From Diplodia intermedia (lineage: Eukaryota; Ascomycota; Dothideomycetes; Botryosphaeriales; Botryosphaeriaceae): DNA of 64,000 bases. The notes beneath the pieces were generated by a model. That model ran no database searches. It was not told the origin of the DNA and worked only from the letters and a program-made list of their open reading frames with translations. Positions within the stretch are counted from its first letter, which is position 1; every line of letters starts with the position of its first letter. Of this stretch, positions 1-10,309 are shown piece after piece. Where the stretch lies: NCBI GenBank assembly GCA_021495925.1, contig JAKEKT010000023.1:124001-188000 (forward strand), in the 5' to 3' direction. Both the position numbers and the translations under genes were made by a program.

Positions 1-1199
1 AAGCCGGTGCCCTCGCCGGCGGGCGGGTACTGCAGGCGCAGCTCGTGGGCGAGCAGGTCGTTGCGCAGGTTGTGCAGCAGCACGGGCACGGCGTCGTACA
101 CGTCGGCGGTGCGCTTCCTGCTATACGCGGCGCAGTCGCCGACGGCGTAGACGCGCGGGCCGGCCTGCTCCGCCCGCAGCGTCGACGGGTGCGTCTCGAC
201 GTGGCCCGCGGCGTCGACCAGCGCCGCCGGCAGGAAGGACGTGTTCGGCCTGACCCCCGTGCACGCCACGAACAGGTCCGCCGCCATGGTGGTTTCGTTG
301 CTCAGGTGGCAGCACGCCATCCTCTGCCCCGTCGCCCCCGCCGCTGCAGCTGCCTCCGTCGCCGCGACCATCCGGACGTTGTGCAGCACGTGCACGTTGT
401 TGCGCCGCAGCTTCGCCTCCGCTTCGAGGCCGAACTTGGGTGCCAGCTTCGGCAGCAGCCGGTCGTGCCCGGAGATCAGTGTGATGGCCTTGGGCTTGCG
501 TGCGGGCAGGTCAACTGCTTTTTTGCGGAGCCCCAGGAGGGCGAGCATGGGCTTGGGCGGCGTGCCGTTGAAGTAGGCGGCGAGCTGGCCGGCCGTTTCG
601 ACGCCCGAGGCTCCGCCGCCGACGATGACGATGCTGTTGGCGTTGCGGAGGCGCTTGTGGAAGTCTTTCAGTGCGGCTATGGTGTTTTCGTGGGCACCAT
701 GAAGGGAGAGGAGCGGCGAGTCTGTGGAGCTCCCGGTCGCGAGTATCAAAGCATGGTATATTAGAGTCTTTGTGCGGCTGTCCTTGGCCTTCGTTGTAAT
801 CTTCTCGGTGGCCGTACTGACAGTTGGCTGGTGATATCCCGTCTCCTCCATATTTGGCTTGACTGGAAGTGTAATGCTCACTTTCCTTTGAGCCGTGTCG
901 ATGAGTTCAGCCGTTCCTTGGACGAAGAAGAATTCCTCTGGCGAGTAATTCTCGAACCCCTTGATGACTGGCGAGAACATCCGGTCGAATGGAATTAACT
1001 CCGCCGATACCAACGCCCGAGGAGCGGCGATATTCCAGTAGAGGTGACTAGACGGTGATACCAATACGACTCGGTACTTCGGTGCCCCATCGAACGTTTG
1101 AAGGTATGGAAAGACATTTCTGAGAAGATTATGGGCAACCGAAAGACCAGCGAACGACGCACCTAGGACCACGATGTCGAGCGTGTCCTGATGAACCAT
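1..1199 (-). CDS. AIF/FSP1-like FAD-dependent NAD(P)H oxidoreductase (C-terminus outside window)
   Basis: One uninterrupted frame of 399 codons runs from the ATG at 1199 to the window edge, so the C-terminus is missing. The product belongs to the pyridine nucleotide-disulfide oxidoreductase fold. A first dinucleotide-binding loop (GASFAG, residues 13-18) follows a hydrophobic beta strand, a second one (GGGASG, residues 194-199) fits NAD(P)H, and VYAVGD (residues 350-355) is the usual C-terminal FAD motif. This order matches the AIFM2/FSP1/AMID family, which passes electrons from NAD(P)H to quinones; fungal members are often annotated as AIF-like or Fe-regulated reductases. No N-terminal targeting peptide is obvious. 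The family is clear from the motifs; the exact substrate and the cellular site are inference. The 1.8 kb upstream holds no other convincing gene. Confidence 0.85.
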   Translation of the reverse strand, partial: MVHQDTLDIVVLGASFAGLSVAHNLLRNVFPYLQTFDGAPKYRVVLVSPSSHLYWNIAAPRALVSAELIPFDRMFSPVIKGFENYSPEEFFFVQGTAELIDTAQRKVSITLPVKPNMEETGYHQPTVSTATEKITTKAKDSRTKTLIYHALILATGSSTDSPLLSLHGAHENTIAALKDFHKRLRNANSIVIVGGGASGVETAGQLAAYFNGTPPKPMLALLGLRKKAVDLPARKPKAITLISGHDRLLPKLAPKFGLEAEAKLRRNNVHVLHNVRMVAATEAAAAAGATGQRMACCHLSNETTMAADLFVACTGVRPNTSFLPAALVDAAGHVETHPSTLRAEQAGPRVYAVGDCAAYSRKRTADVYDAVPVLLHNLRNDLLAHELRLQYPPAGEGTG

Positions 1200-2990
1200 G
1201 TCTGCAACTTGCGGATGACTGCCAAGTAAAAAAGGGGAAAGAAAAAGAAGAACAAGCAGCACGAGGCTTGTCTTGCGAAACCGACTCAGTGCATGCTTTC
1301 TGAGACTTATGTGGAGACAAGGACAACGAAACTCGCTATAAAAGGCAGTATCGAGGCCGCATTAGTCTATCGCCGTGAGCGTTTTGTGAGATGGTGCGCG
1401 ACCAGTGATGATTATGTAGGAAGAATCATGGCTGGGAGAAAGTGAAACAAAGGATATTATACGAATGCAGCTGGAAGAGGCCATTGTTTTTAGCCAAGCT
1501 ACGAAAATGACAAGAAGCTGGCTTGGCGGCTGATTATGCAGGCTCGCGAATGTCAATGAAAGCATGCAAAGCGCACGATTGGAAGCGAGGATATATTGGG
1601 AAAATTTCTGCGCATAAAGAGTACGAAGTGGCCGCCACGGCGTGCCGCTGTCATCTACTGTCGTGAAACCGTGCTCCACACTAAGCCTTGCTCGAGCTGA
1701 TGACTCCGTTACACAGGAAAAAGAAAGAAGAGCTGACACACGGAGCGAACACACATTCAAAAGGCATCCTTGATAAATAAGGCGGAGTCTGGTGAGCACA
1801 ACCGAACAATAAAAAGAAGAGAGAAGATTGAAGAAGGATTGTGCAGGGGTGTGAGAGTGGCGATTATTGTTCCTCGAAGGGCACAACTGAACTGGAGCTG
1901 TATCAACTGAGAACAGAATCTATGGCGGCCGCTTGGGCTGACGATTTATCAAGCGACTGAGGTTAAAATTCCTTCGCCTTTCTATGTACCAAGTCAGCTG
2001 CGCGTCCGAGTTGCTGTTGATTCACATTGCGTACGTACACTCGAAGCCCATTCCCACGGGGCTTGGCGGTGGTTGCGGAGGCGGCGAAGGCGGATCTTCG
2101 CGGGAGAATTGACGCGAAAGTGGATCGCGTTCAACGAAGCAGTTGAGCACTCCAAGAGCAGTCGATCGGATTTGGCGGGAACAGGCTGCCGCGCTCCGTG
2201 GACCAGACTGGACATGAGTCGTTACAGCCGCTGTATGGCAATGCGAGGTGAACTGCTCAACCTCACTTTGGTTTGACTGTGCTTGATTTCTTGCAGAGGA
2301 CATGGTGAGATTTGATTGAGATACTGGAAATAAAGTTTCGGAGACTTTGGGATAGGCGAGGTGTAGACGAAATTAGCAGGCATGTAGCCTAGGTTGTAAG
2401 GAATGCTGTCGTCTTTCTCCCGTTGCCATGGCCGGTATTTAAAGTGAACGAGCGCATGGAAGACATGTGAGGTTGCTTGGTAGAATGAGCAAACAATTCC
2501 CTGAACTCTCAAATCTTTGATGGATAGTAGTAGTCGGGAGGGCGGCGGGAGTAAGCTTTCTACCGTACGGGAGGCAAATATCCAGTCAAACTGAAAATGG
2601 AGATAGCGATTACAGGGGAGGGAGCACAGAAAGCGGATTCCCGGGATTAATGCGATCGGTGTGATACAAATCGGCTAAAGACACCCCAGTGGGGTAAGCC
2701 GGCGAGGAAAGTGCTGCGCTACGTTGAAATGGTTTGCTGCAGAAGGCCGCTCGTTGCGTCAACTTCTGCATGAACGCTTGGTTGAAGTGACGAAGCAACC
2801 AATGAGAAGCCGGGCCATTACCAGGAGGCCACATCGTAGGCTGTTATTCTTAGTAGACCGCAAACCCGATACTGAACTTAGAGCTCATGTCCAGAATCCG
2901 GGCACCTCCAGCCAGCAATAATCATTTCAAAAGCCGAGCATTTCAAATACCCCCGCTGTTCCGCGTAGCAATCGGAAACACACATGCCGT
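1200..2990. other. Intergenic, no supported gene
   Basis: This 1.8 kb lies between the start of the AIF-like gene and the 3' end of SPO11. It contains several short open frames, the longest being 174 codons on the minus strand at 1362-1886. None shows a recognisable domain, a signal peptide or intron-linked continuation. A TATAAAAGG sequence on the plus strand at 1337-1345 resembles a TATA box but points away from the AIF-like gene and leads to no gene I can identify. Confidence 0.6.
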
Positions 2991-4658
2991 CTACTTGCGA
3001 ATGTAGGTATTGCTGACCAAACGCACTCCGTCTTGGGTACTCAGTTGGTCCAGGAGCCAGATGCCGAGGCCGTCGTCTCTGGATTCCAGTATTTCCAACT
3101 CGGCTTTCACATTGAGCATCAGCATGACTTGCAGCTCTCGTTTCAGTTCGCTGTAAGAGTCGTCCTCCGAGTGGGGTTGCTTGCAGAGCATGCGCGAAGC
3201 CTTCCTGCGGTCTCGATAAGACAATGAGAGAAGTCCATCGGTTTGGTGAACGTTGAGTGTTTGTGGAACCTCGGGCTCGGGATCTGCTATGGGAAAGACG
3301 TCGACACTTTTGATACCAAGCCACTGCATATTTGGTACTTTCACAGAGTCGCCCTCGTGCGCCAGAGCGATTGAGCCATATTTGTATGTGCACATGATGC
3401 TCAATCCATCAGGATCCAGGTCAACCAGAGCGAGAATCGGCATTGTCAAGTTGCCCATGGATGACACGGCGCTGAGCCTGTGGAGGAAAATGCGAGTGGA
3501 CAAGTCGGGATAGCCTTTGCCCTGCATATTTGGTAAGCATGACTGATAATGATGCAGTCGTTGGCGTGGGCGGCGATGCGCAGCTAATCATGCCGTCATA
3601 CCGTGACCATGATACTCGAATGTCTTAAGTGTTCCCAAACCTTTGATGTCGCAATGGAACGGAAGGTTGCCTGGAACACTGTGAGTAATTCAAATGTGAC
3701 GGGAGCATCGTGCTTACCTCTTTCTCGACCACCAATACCCGTTCCGCTTTGGTCTGCATAGCATCTCCATCTTCGATGCTGGGTATGAGGTGACCTGAAG
3801 GATCATCGAACTTGTAGATGGAGACACCATCGGCCTTCAGAACTGTCAAATCACCGGTGACAAGTCCCTTTGCAGCTGCAGACTGCGATTGTTACAATGG
3901 GCGGAACCTTGCGTTCCAGGGAATGCGTACCACATTCAGCAATGATCTCGACGCGCTAAAGGTAAAAGCGATGTCGTCCACGTATCTGTCCACCACCGCT
4001 TGGTTTGCAAACAGGGCCGGGTGCCGGTAATAGATCTCGCTGTGACCATGTGAGTAATGCAAATGTGAGAATTGTAACAGATGGACAATAGAGTTTACCG
4101 TTTGGAGATGACACAGTCTGTGACTAGAGCTTCGTGAACAATCTCCAGGATGCGTATCAAGACAGCTTCTTCAAGTCAGCGCAAATCGATGTTGTTTTGC
4201 TCAAGGCACACACTGAATCGCCATGCTTCATCGGCCGTTCTTCCTGGAAAGCGTATGAGCCTGCCACGTGCAAGACCGACTGGCTGTACTTGGGTGCGGG
4301 ATTTCAGAAACAGGGTTAGCGAGTCTCCGCCGGTATGGAGAACGTCAAGCATGGACTCGAAGATGGATTCGATGTCAGAGATCACGCGTTCTTTGTCACA
4401 AATGGCGGGTGCCTCGTTCGGAACAGGCAATTCGCGCATGGGAAGGTCTTCCGTATCAACAAACAGGTCTTCCCCGAGCCATTGAGTCTCGCAGCCCATG
4501 GGCTCGTTGTCGTCCATAGCTGAGTGGTGGGTGAGCGAGATGCCCGCATCGTCATAAGATGTTGCCCAGAGAGTGGGTTGGTCTGCATCTGTAAGCGGCT
4601 CCTCGCGCGAGTTTTCAGACGAAGTTGCATCGAAAAGCATGTGCTCGTCGGGGTCCAT
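2991..4658 (-). CDS. SPO11: Meiotic recombination protein Spo11 (topoisomerase VI A subunit family)
   Basis: Six exons are read on the minus strand: 4658-4214, 4165-4099, 4039-3931, 3882-3718, 3670-3602 and 3521-2991. They join to 461 residues with consistent phases. Spo11 makes the DNA double-strand breaks that start meiotic recombination, through a tyrosyl phosphodiester link. The winged-helix part contains REIYYR at residues 171-176; by family alignment Y175 is the catalytic tyrosine. The Toprim part has the VEKE acidic motif (residues 259-262), GKGYPD (286-291) and the metal-binding DLDPDG (319-324), all hallmarks of the family. The N-terminal 100 residues are acidic and poorly conserved, as usual. 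Introns are 47-80 bp, and introns 2 and 4 share a 20-nt motif. The start lies 289 bp from the divergent CAF-1 gene. The first intron acceptor could shift by 3 nt. Confidence 0.93.
3680..3699 (+). repeat. 20-nt motif shared between SPO11 introns (copy 1, intron 4)
   Basis: The plus strand reads TGTGAGTAATTCAAATGTGA inside the fourth SPO11 intron (3671-3717). The second copy, in intron 2, differs at one position. The motif sits close to the 3' end of both introns as read on the minus strand. Confidence 0.8.
4049..4068 (+). repeat. 20-nt motif shared between SPO11 introns (copy 2, intron 2)
   Basis: The plus strand reads TGTGAGTAATGCAAATGTGA inside the second SPO11 intron (4040-4098). It matches copy 1 at 19 of 20 positions. 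The flanking intron sequence is not alike, so the similarity is local. Confidence 0.8.
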
Positions 4659-4947
4659 CGTCGACAGCCGTCGGGCGATGACGGAGAGAGGTAAATGGTG
4701 GGGCGGAGATCTGCGAGTAAGAGCACGGCTCCTTCCTGTTGGCGCGACGCGCCGCGCACGGACCGTCAGGCGGAGACGTGTCTGGGTCGCGTTGGCGTAC
4801 CTGCCTTCTATCTTCTACCACGTCTTCCGAGCCGCCTGCGCGCGAGAGCAGCGTCTAACTTCGAACCCACCTAGATCCTTTTCCGCCACGTCGATTTTCC
4901 TTTCTTTACGCACACCGACAGCTTGCTACCCGACGGGATTCGGCGCA
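4659..4947. promoter_or_regulatory. Shared divergent promoter of SPO11 and the CAF-1 large subunit
   Basis: Only 289 bp separate the two start codons, so both promoters must lie here or overlap the genes. The stretch is GC-rich and has no clear TATA box. An ACGCG core (4747-4751), similar to the fungal MluI cell-cycle box, is present; that reading is an inference from one short match. Long open frames cross the region in the CAF-1 direction, but the CAF-1 start at 4948 fits the protein family best. Confidence 0.5.
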
Positions 4948-6948
4948 ATGGCTGACGCTCTACTACAACCCGCGTCCCCGTCGCGGAAGCGGCCTGCTCC
5001 AGACGATGTCGACATGTCCGACGTGCGAGCAACTCCGGTCAAGGACCTGCCCAGCTCCCCGCAAACCTCAGACCTGTCCACTCCGAGATCAATCGCCTCC
5101 CCTGATCTAAGTCCGCTACCTCGAGGCGGTACTGCCCAAGCGCACATGTCCGCTCCGAGCACCCTGGCACCTGCTGCTACGACCAATTCATCAACTGCCG
5201 GAGCGACCTCAGCGAAGCGAAGGCGGCTGACAACCCAGGAGAAGGAAGCAAAAGCGAAGGCACGCGAGGAAAAGAAGCTACAGAAAGAGGAGGAGACGCG
5301 CCAGAAGGAAGAGGCCAAGAAGCTCAAGGATGAGGCCAAGAAGCTTAAAGACGAGGAAGCAAGGAGAAAGAAGGAGGAAGCCGAAGCCAAAAAACGCGAG
5401 AAAGAGATGGAGAAACAGAGGAAGGCCGAGGAGCTGGAGAAGAAGGCGAAGGTATGGACGCAAATCAGGCTTAATGAGCTCTGCTAACGTACTCTATTCG
5501 ACCTAGGCTCAACCCAAGCTCAACCAGTGGTTTACCATGAAGGGCGTCGGTAACACCACCGCTGAGCTTCCCCACAGGCGGAAGTCTATCTCAACCGAGC
5601 CAGGCGAGCATGCTGCCAGCCTCACCAAGCCTCCTTCGCCTCAGAAGAAAATCCAGACGGATTACGAACAAATGTTCCTTCCATACGAGAAGAAGACGCA
5701 TGAGATTTTGGCTCCGCAAACGCTATTCTGGGCAGACCGAAGCCACGCAGACAGGGAAGCGGCCGTTGCGAAGCTGAACGAGATGGCGGCTTCTGGCTCG
5801 GAGCAGACCAAGCAGCAGGTCCTGGATCTGCTCGAGAAGCGCGACTACAACACACTGCTAGGCGTCCCAGCTGCAGAACGGGGGAAGAGGGGTGTTAGGT
5901 ACCCGCGCGTGAGGGATATTGTTGCTCTTCTGCAAGGCTCGTCAGACAAACCTGTTGATCTAACTGAGGAGTCTTCGGAAAAGAAGATGCGAGACCTTCT
6001 TGAAACCCTTAAGGCTGTCCCTATGAAGTATATTCACTTCACCGAGGACGTTCGACCGCCATATTGCGGCACATTCACCAAGATTCAGTCCGATCGGGAG
6101 TCCCGAAGACTTGCAGTTAAACCTTTCTCGAAGAGTCTACCCGAAGCTAACTATGACTATGACTCAGAATGCGAGTGGGAAGAGCCAGAGGAGGGAGAGG
6201 ATCTGGACGCGGAAGATGAGGAGGACCTGGATAGCGAGGGAGCAGAGGACCTCGACGATTTCCTCGAGGATGACGACGAAGCAGCTCACAGCAAACGTCG
6301 TCTTATAACTGGAGATCTAGAGCCGGTTTCCACTGGCCTTTGCTGGGAAGATAACCAAGGAGTGCTGAGGAAGGCGGATGGCTCTTGCGACTCCAAAATC
6401 ACATTGTCGGAGTATAGAATGGGTGTTCTCCTGGGTATGTCATTTCCACGCTTTGTTTAACAAGCTGAACTGACGAAGGAAAAGAGCCCACGCCGGTGTC
6501 TATCGATCCTTTTTCGACAGCTTACTGGGAGACGCAACCGCAGCCAGCCTCCAGTTCAGGAACCAAGCACGCGCCTGGCATGATGCAACCACCCAGGTTA
6601 CCACTCCACGCCCGGCCCGAGAATGGTGCGGATGCCGGCAATGTCAAGTTTCCTACAAAGGCAACGAATGGCGCTGCTGGAGCTTCGAAGCCACCGAAGA
6701 GGACTATTCCTGAAGAGCTCATGGTAGATTTCAAGGATGCGATCAAGGGAAGCGACCTGACGAAGATCGCGTTGATTGAGGCTCTCAAGAAGAGGTAGAG
6801 TTTGAATCTAGCCATCACGTAACTGATTACTGATGTAAGCAGATTCCCCAAGGTCCCGAAAGATGCCATTACGAATACGCTGTCACTGGTCGCAAAGCGT
6901 GTTGGGCCTAGCGCTGCGGAGAAGCGCTGGACTCTCCTCGACACATGA
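4948..6948 (+). CDS. RLF2: Chromatin assembly factor 1 large subunit (p150/Cac1/Rlf2)
   Basis: Four exons (4948-5451, 5507-6434, 6485-6794, 6843-6948) encode 615 residues. CAF-1 deposits H3-H4 behind replication forks and is brought there by PCNA. A basic/acidic charged coil at about residues 90-168 is the KER DNA-binding region. It is followed at once by QPKLNQWF (170-177), which fits the PCNA-interacting consensus. Residues about 341-360 carry the conserved block with VRPPYCGTFTK, typical of the p150 family, then a strongly acidic stretch (about 380-425) used for histone binding. The last 60-70 residues match the C-terminal winged-helix region. The ATG at 4948 is chosen because the upstream in-frame sequence from 4573 overlaps SPO11 and looks non-coding. 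Introns are 55, 50 and 48 bp. Confidence 0.92.
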
Positions 6949-8238
6949 TCTTCTTCACCTTCCGCAACGCGGATGACGACCGTTCAGCTCGCAACTAACC
7001 CACCCTTGCATCGCACATATGCATGTATGATTACACGACCACTGTTGCTTCATGCAGTACTCGCCGCACGGAGCCGGGAGAGATTTGTCTTTCGATTCTC
7101 TTGTCACCATGATAGTCCAGCCTTGCGGTGTCGCAAGAGGGCGTGCTAAGCCTTGTAAGCTTACTCTGGGTGTTCATCACAGCCCGGGACTGCAGCCATA
7201 CGCGTCATAGCACGGCACGATGGAGCAGGCGTGGAAACAACAGGCATACGCGTCTTGTGCAGGTTTCCGTGGGTGGTGCTATCAGCGCAGTAAACTCTAC
7301 CGTGCAGAAGACTTGCTATGTCTCGCAAGAGACGGGATGGGTACGTGGGGGCTGGTTCATCGAATAGCAGCTATTTTTGCTCTGACGTTAGCTGCCCGAC
7401 ATGGTTATGCCTCCGGGTTCTGCCTTCAGCCAGAAGGCGGGGAACGCAAAAACACGATACCACGGATGAGGGTGTCGGGACGCATACAGGCTATATGTAT
7501 GCCTATCGAAGTAACTATACATAGATACCTTTTCGCCCGCACAGCATGAGCGAGAGTGTAGCGAGGCACGTGATTGTGTTACGCGCTGAGTCTATTTTTA
7601 TCGCTCAACCTACAACGCTGCATTCCAACCCACCTCCACGCCGCAAGAAAGCCCGCCCGCCCCCTCCGCGGCCCAGCAGCAGCCAATCACTTGGCTGCCC
7701 CGGCAAGAACGCCTATCATGCGCCCATCCGCAGGTCGTACATCGCTGATTGGAGCGACGCTCAACCTGCATCTTCTACGCCGTCAGCAGCCGCTGACATG
7801 ACCTCGCGCTAGCATTGTACGACCATTAGTGCCTCGGAAAGCGGAGAGAGGCATGTCTCATCTCACGCTCGACTCTGGTAGCGGGCCCAGCGGGCACATT
7901 CGTGGGCGAGACGACCTATCAACGTCGATGTGGCGGCATGCAGAGTGCTGCGGTCCTGGTGATGAGCGCGGGATGCAGTGCCGATCTGTGTTCTGCGACC
8001 GAAGGAGGCAAAAAAGCGTCAGCCCAAGGCCCTGCGGGCATGAGCTAAATGTGCTTTATACGGCGGGAGGCGCTCTCTCGGCAGGGCGGGGATACGCTCC
8101 AAAGCGGCCTTTCCTTCTGTCGCTCGATTTCTGACCATGACCACTGCTGCTGCCGCAGCTCCTTGATCCTTCCTCTGACTGTGGCTTTACACCCCCAAGA
8201 GTCTGACCAACAACCTCATCCAGCGGCGCAACACGTCC
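6949..8238. other. Intergenic, no supported gene
   Basis: This 1.3 kb lies downstream of CAF-1 and upstream of the aspartic-protease-like gene. Open frames reach 131 codons but none has recognisable features. The part just before 8239 is the likely promoter and leader of the next gene. Confidence 0.6.
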
Positions 8239-9849
8239 ATGATGCGGCTGCTACCTGCTCTTTACTTCAGTGGCTTGTCCCTTCTGCCTGCCTCTCTTGC
8301 TCTCAACTGCTCAATACCGCCGGTATATGTCGACATTCACATGCGCGCGGTGCATGGCACCGGAGTCGAGCAGTATGGATCGTTCTTGGGCATGGGCACA
8401 CCGGCACAGAACCTGTCGTTGTGGCCCTCGCTCATCCAGAATGAGACGTCGGTAGCTGCGGAGCAATTCTGTCAGCGAAGCAAGCTGGCGAACTGCAGAG
8501 ACAATACCAACGGAATAGTTGATGTCACCGAGTCGACGAGGTAGGCATCCGTATTTTTTACTCTCAGGAGATTCAAGTTCGAAACGAGACAGGGACATAA
8601 GACTACCCGGATATGCTCATCAACCTGCGGCTTCGTTTGGACGGAAAATGCTCAAACGCTAACTCGGAGTAGCTGGAAGCAAGACGACGACTACCAATCC
8701 GCAGACCTCACCGAAACGGCTTTCAACGACAGCTTTGGCGGTAGTGATGTGATGCAAATGTACACGCACTATTTCCGCACCGACCCAGCGTGGCAGACGC
8801 TCCTCCCCGACATGCGCTTCACCATGGCGACAGATGGCGATCAGAACCCCGGCATCCTCGGGATGGGCCAGCGATCAACCTTCCTGCAGCGCCTCTTCGA
8901 GGTCGGCATGATCGCCGGACGAACATATGCGCTGTACATCGGCAACAGCTTCGAGCGCGCGGGCGGACAGGCAATCGGCAGCAACACCTTCGGCGGCTAT
9001 GACCCGCGGCGCTTCGAGGGAGTAGTGCACAATTACACCATGACGCAAGGCAGCGCAAACCCACTGCAGGTGCGCGTCAGCGACATCATCCTGGACGACC
9101 CGACGGGATCCATCACCAGGAACGTATCGCTGCTGGACCGAGCGCGCTTCGCCAACTTGTCGGAGAGCCTCGAAGACGGATTCGATGCGCACATCACGAC
9201 CGACCAGTTTCCGTACAGGCTGCCGAAACAGGTAATCCGCAACTACAAGCAGCAGCTCGGGGCGGTGGCATCCGACTACGCCGACGGCTCGTTGCGGCTG
9301 TCCAGACCGTTCAATGGGACCATGACAGTGGTGCTGTCAGACGGCTTCCGGGTGACCATGTCGCCCGAGATGATGTTCAACGTATCGGGCATCTCGCCCG
9401 TGGCCGACGTGGCGGCGGACCAGGACAACGACGACGACAACGACGACGGGCCGTTCCTGCTGGGGTCGGCATGGCTCACGCAGGTGTACCTGATGCTGGA
9501 CTACGAGAACTACTCGTTCCACCTGGCGCAGGCGCTGCCCATCGTGCCCTTCAACCAGCCGGCGACGTGGTGCCCGCGCACGGTGCCGCAGCCCGCCGCG
9601 CCAGACGGCGGGCACCGCGGGTTCGCGCAGAGGGGGCTGATCGGGGCGGTGTTGGGCGGCGTCATCGGCGGCATGGCGCTGATCGCGGCGGCGCTGTGGG
9701 CGTACGTGTGGTGGGCGCGGAGGTCGCTGGAGAGGGAGCAGAGGCGGCTGTCGCAAGACACCATCGAGATGACCAAGGCCGACTTCGAGCAGGTGCCGAG
9801 CGAGTACGGCGCTGGCCCGGCTGACAGGCAACCCTTGTGGCGTGGGTGA
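8239..9849 (+). CDS. Membrane-anchored aspartic-protease-fold protein with degenerate active site
   Basis: Two exons (8239-8540, 8673-9849; intron 132 bp) encode 492 residues. The N-terminus is a signal peptide of about 21 residues ending in SLA before LNCS. The body resembles the A1 (pepsin) fold: an early GTPAQNLSLWP segment where the first catalytic motif should be, an ITTDQFPYRLP segment near the second, and a C-terminal LTQVYLMLDYE strand typical of fungal A1 proteins. Neither catalytic aspartate appears in its DTG/DSG context, so proteolysis is doubtful. Several NxS/T sites occur. An Asp/Asn-rich run precedes the last lobe, then a Gly/Ala-rich transmembrane helix at about 425-455 and a short cytoplasmic tail. 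A relative with the same layout lies on the other strand at 18801-20415. Role unknown; a cell-surface sensor or binding protein is possible. Confidence 0.8.
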
Positions 9850-10309
9850 GATGGTTTCAACGTATTCGTTTTGCTAGCATGTTAGATACCATTTCCTACC
9901 TCGATTTCTTGGTCCTCTCCGGTGCCTTCTTTTCCTTCCCGTCTCCCCCCAGCGTTTCCAGCGTCCTGTAAGAGCGAAGTAGACAAAACAAGCTATTTCA
10001 TACTGATGCATTTGAAATCTGTTCCTCTGCATGGCGTCGTCGATCCCGGTCGAGTCCTTTTGCGGAAATTAAGGTCAGGCACCCGGGCGCGTACTCTGCG
10101 TCTAGTTGACTCCGGCGGCGACAGCAGCCGTCTCACTCGTCCCAATACGCAGAGCGAGGCCCACTTGTCACAATACGCAAAGTCAGTCGGTGTGGAGAGA
10201 AGCGAGTTATATCCGGCGCTCGGCGGGTGACATCACCTCGCAACCCTCCGATTCCAACTCCGACTCTGCTTCAGCATTCTCGCAGCATTCCCAGGCCCAG
10301 CAGCCGCGC
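9850..10309. other. Intergenic, likely promoter of ceramide glucosyltransferase
   Basis: This 460 bp separates two same-strand genes. A frame in phase with the glucosyltransferase is open from 10106, but the ATG at 10310 is the plausible start because the residues upstream are Ser/Arg-rich and unlike the family. No clear TATA box is seen. Confidence 0.5.

Noticed and set aside
1362..1886. 174-codon minus-strand frame in the first intergenic region
   Set aside because: No domain, no signal peptide, no spliced continuation; plausible chance frame.
4573..4947. N-terminal extension of the CAF-1 frame by 125 codons
   Set aside because: It overlaps the SPO11 first exon and promoter, and the extension shows no conserved sequence; the ATG at 4948 gives a start typical of the family.
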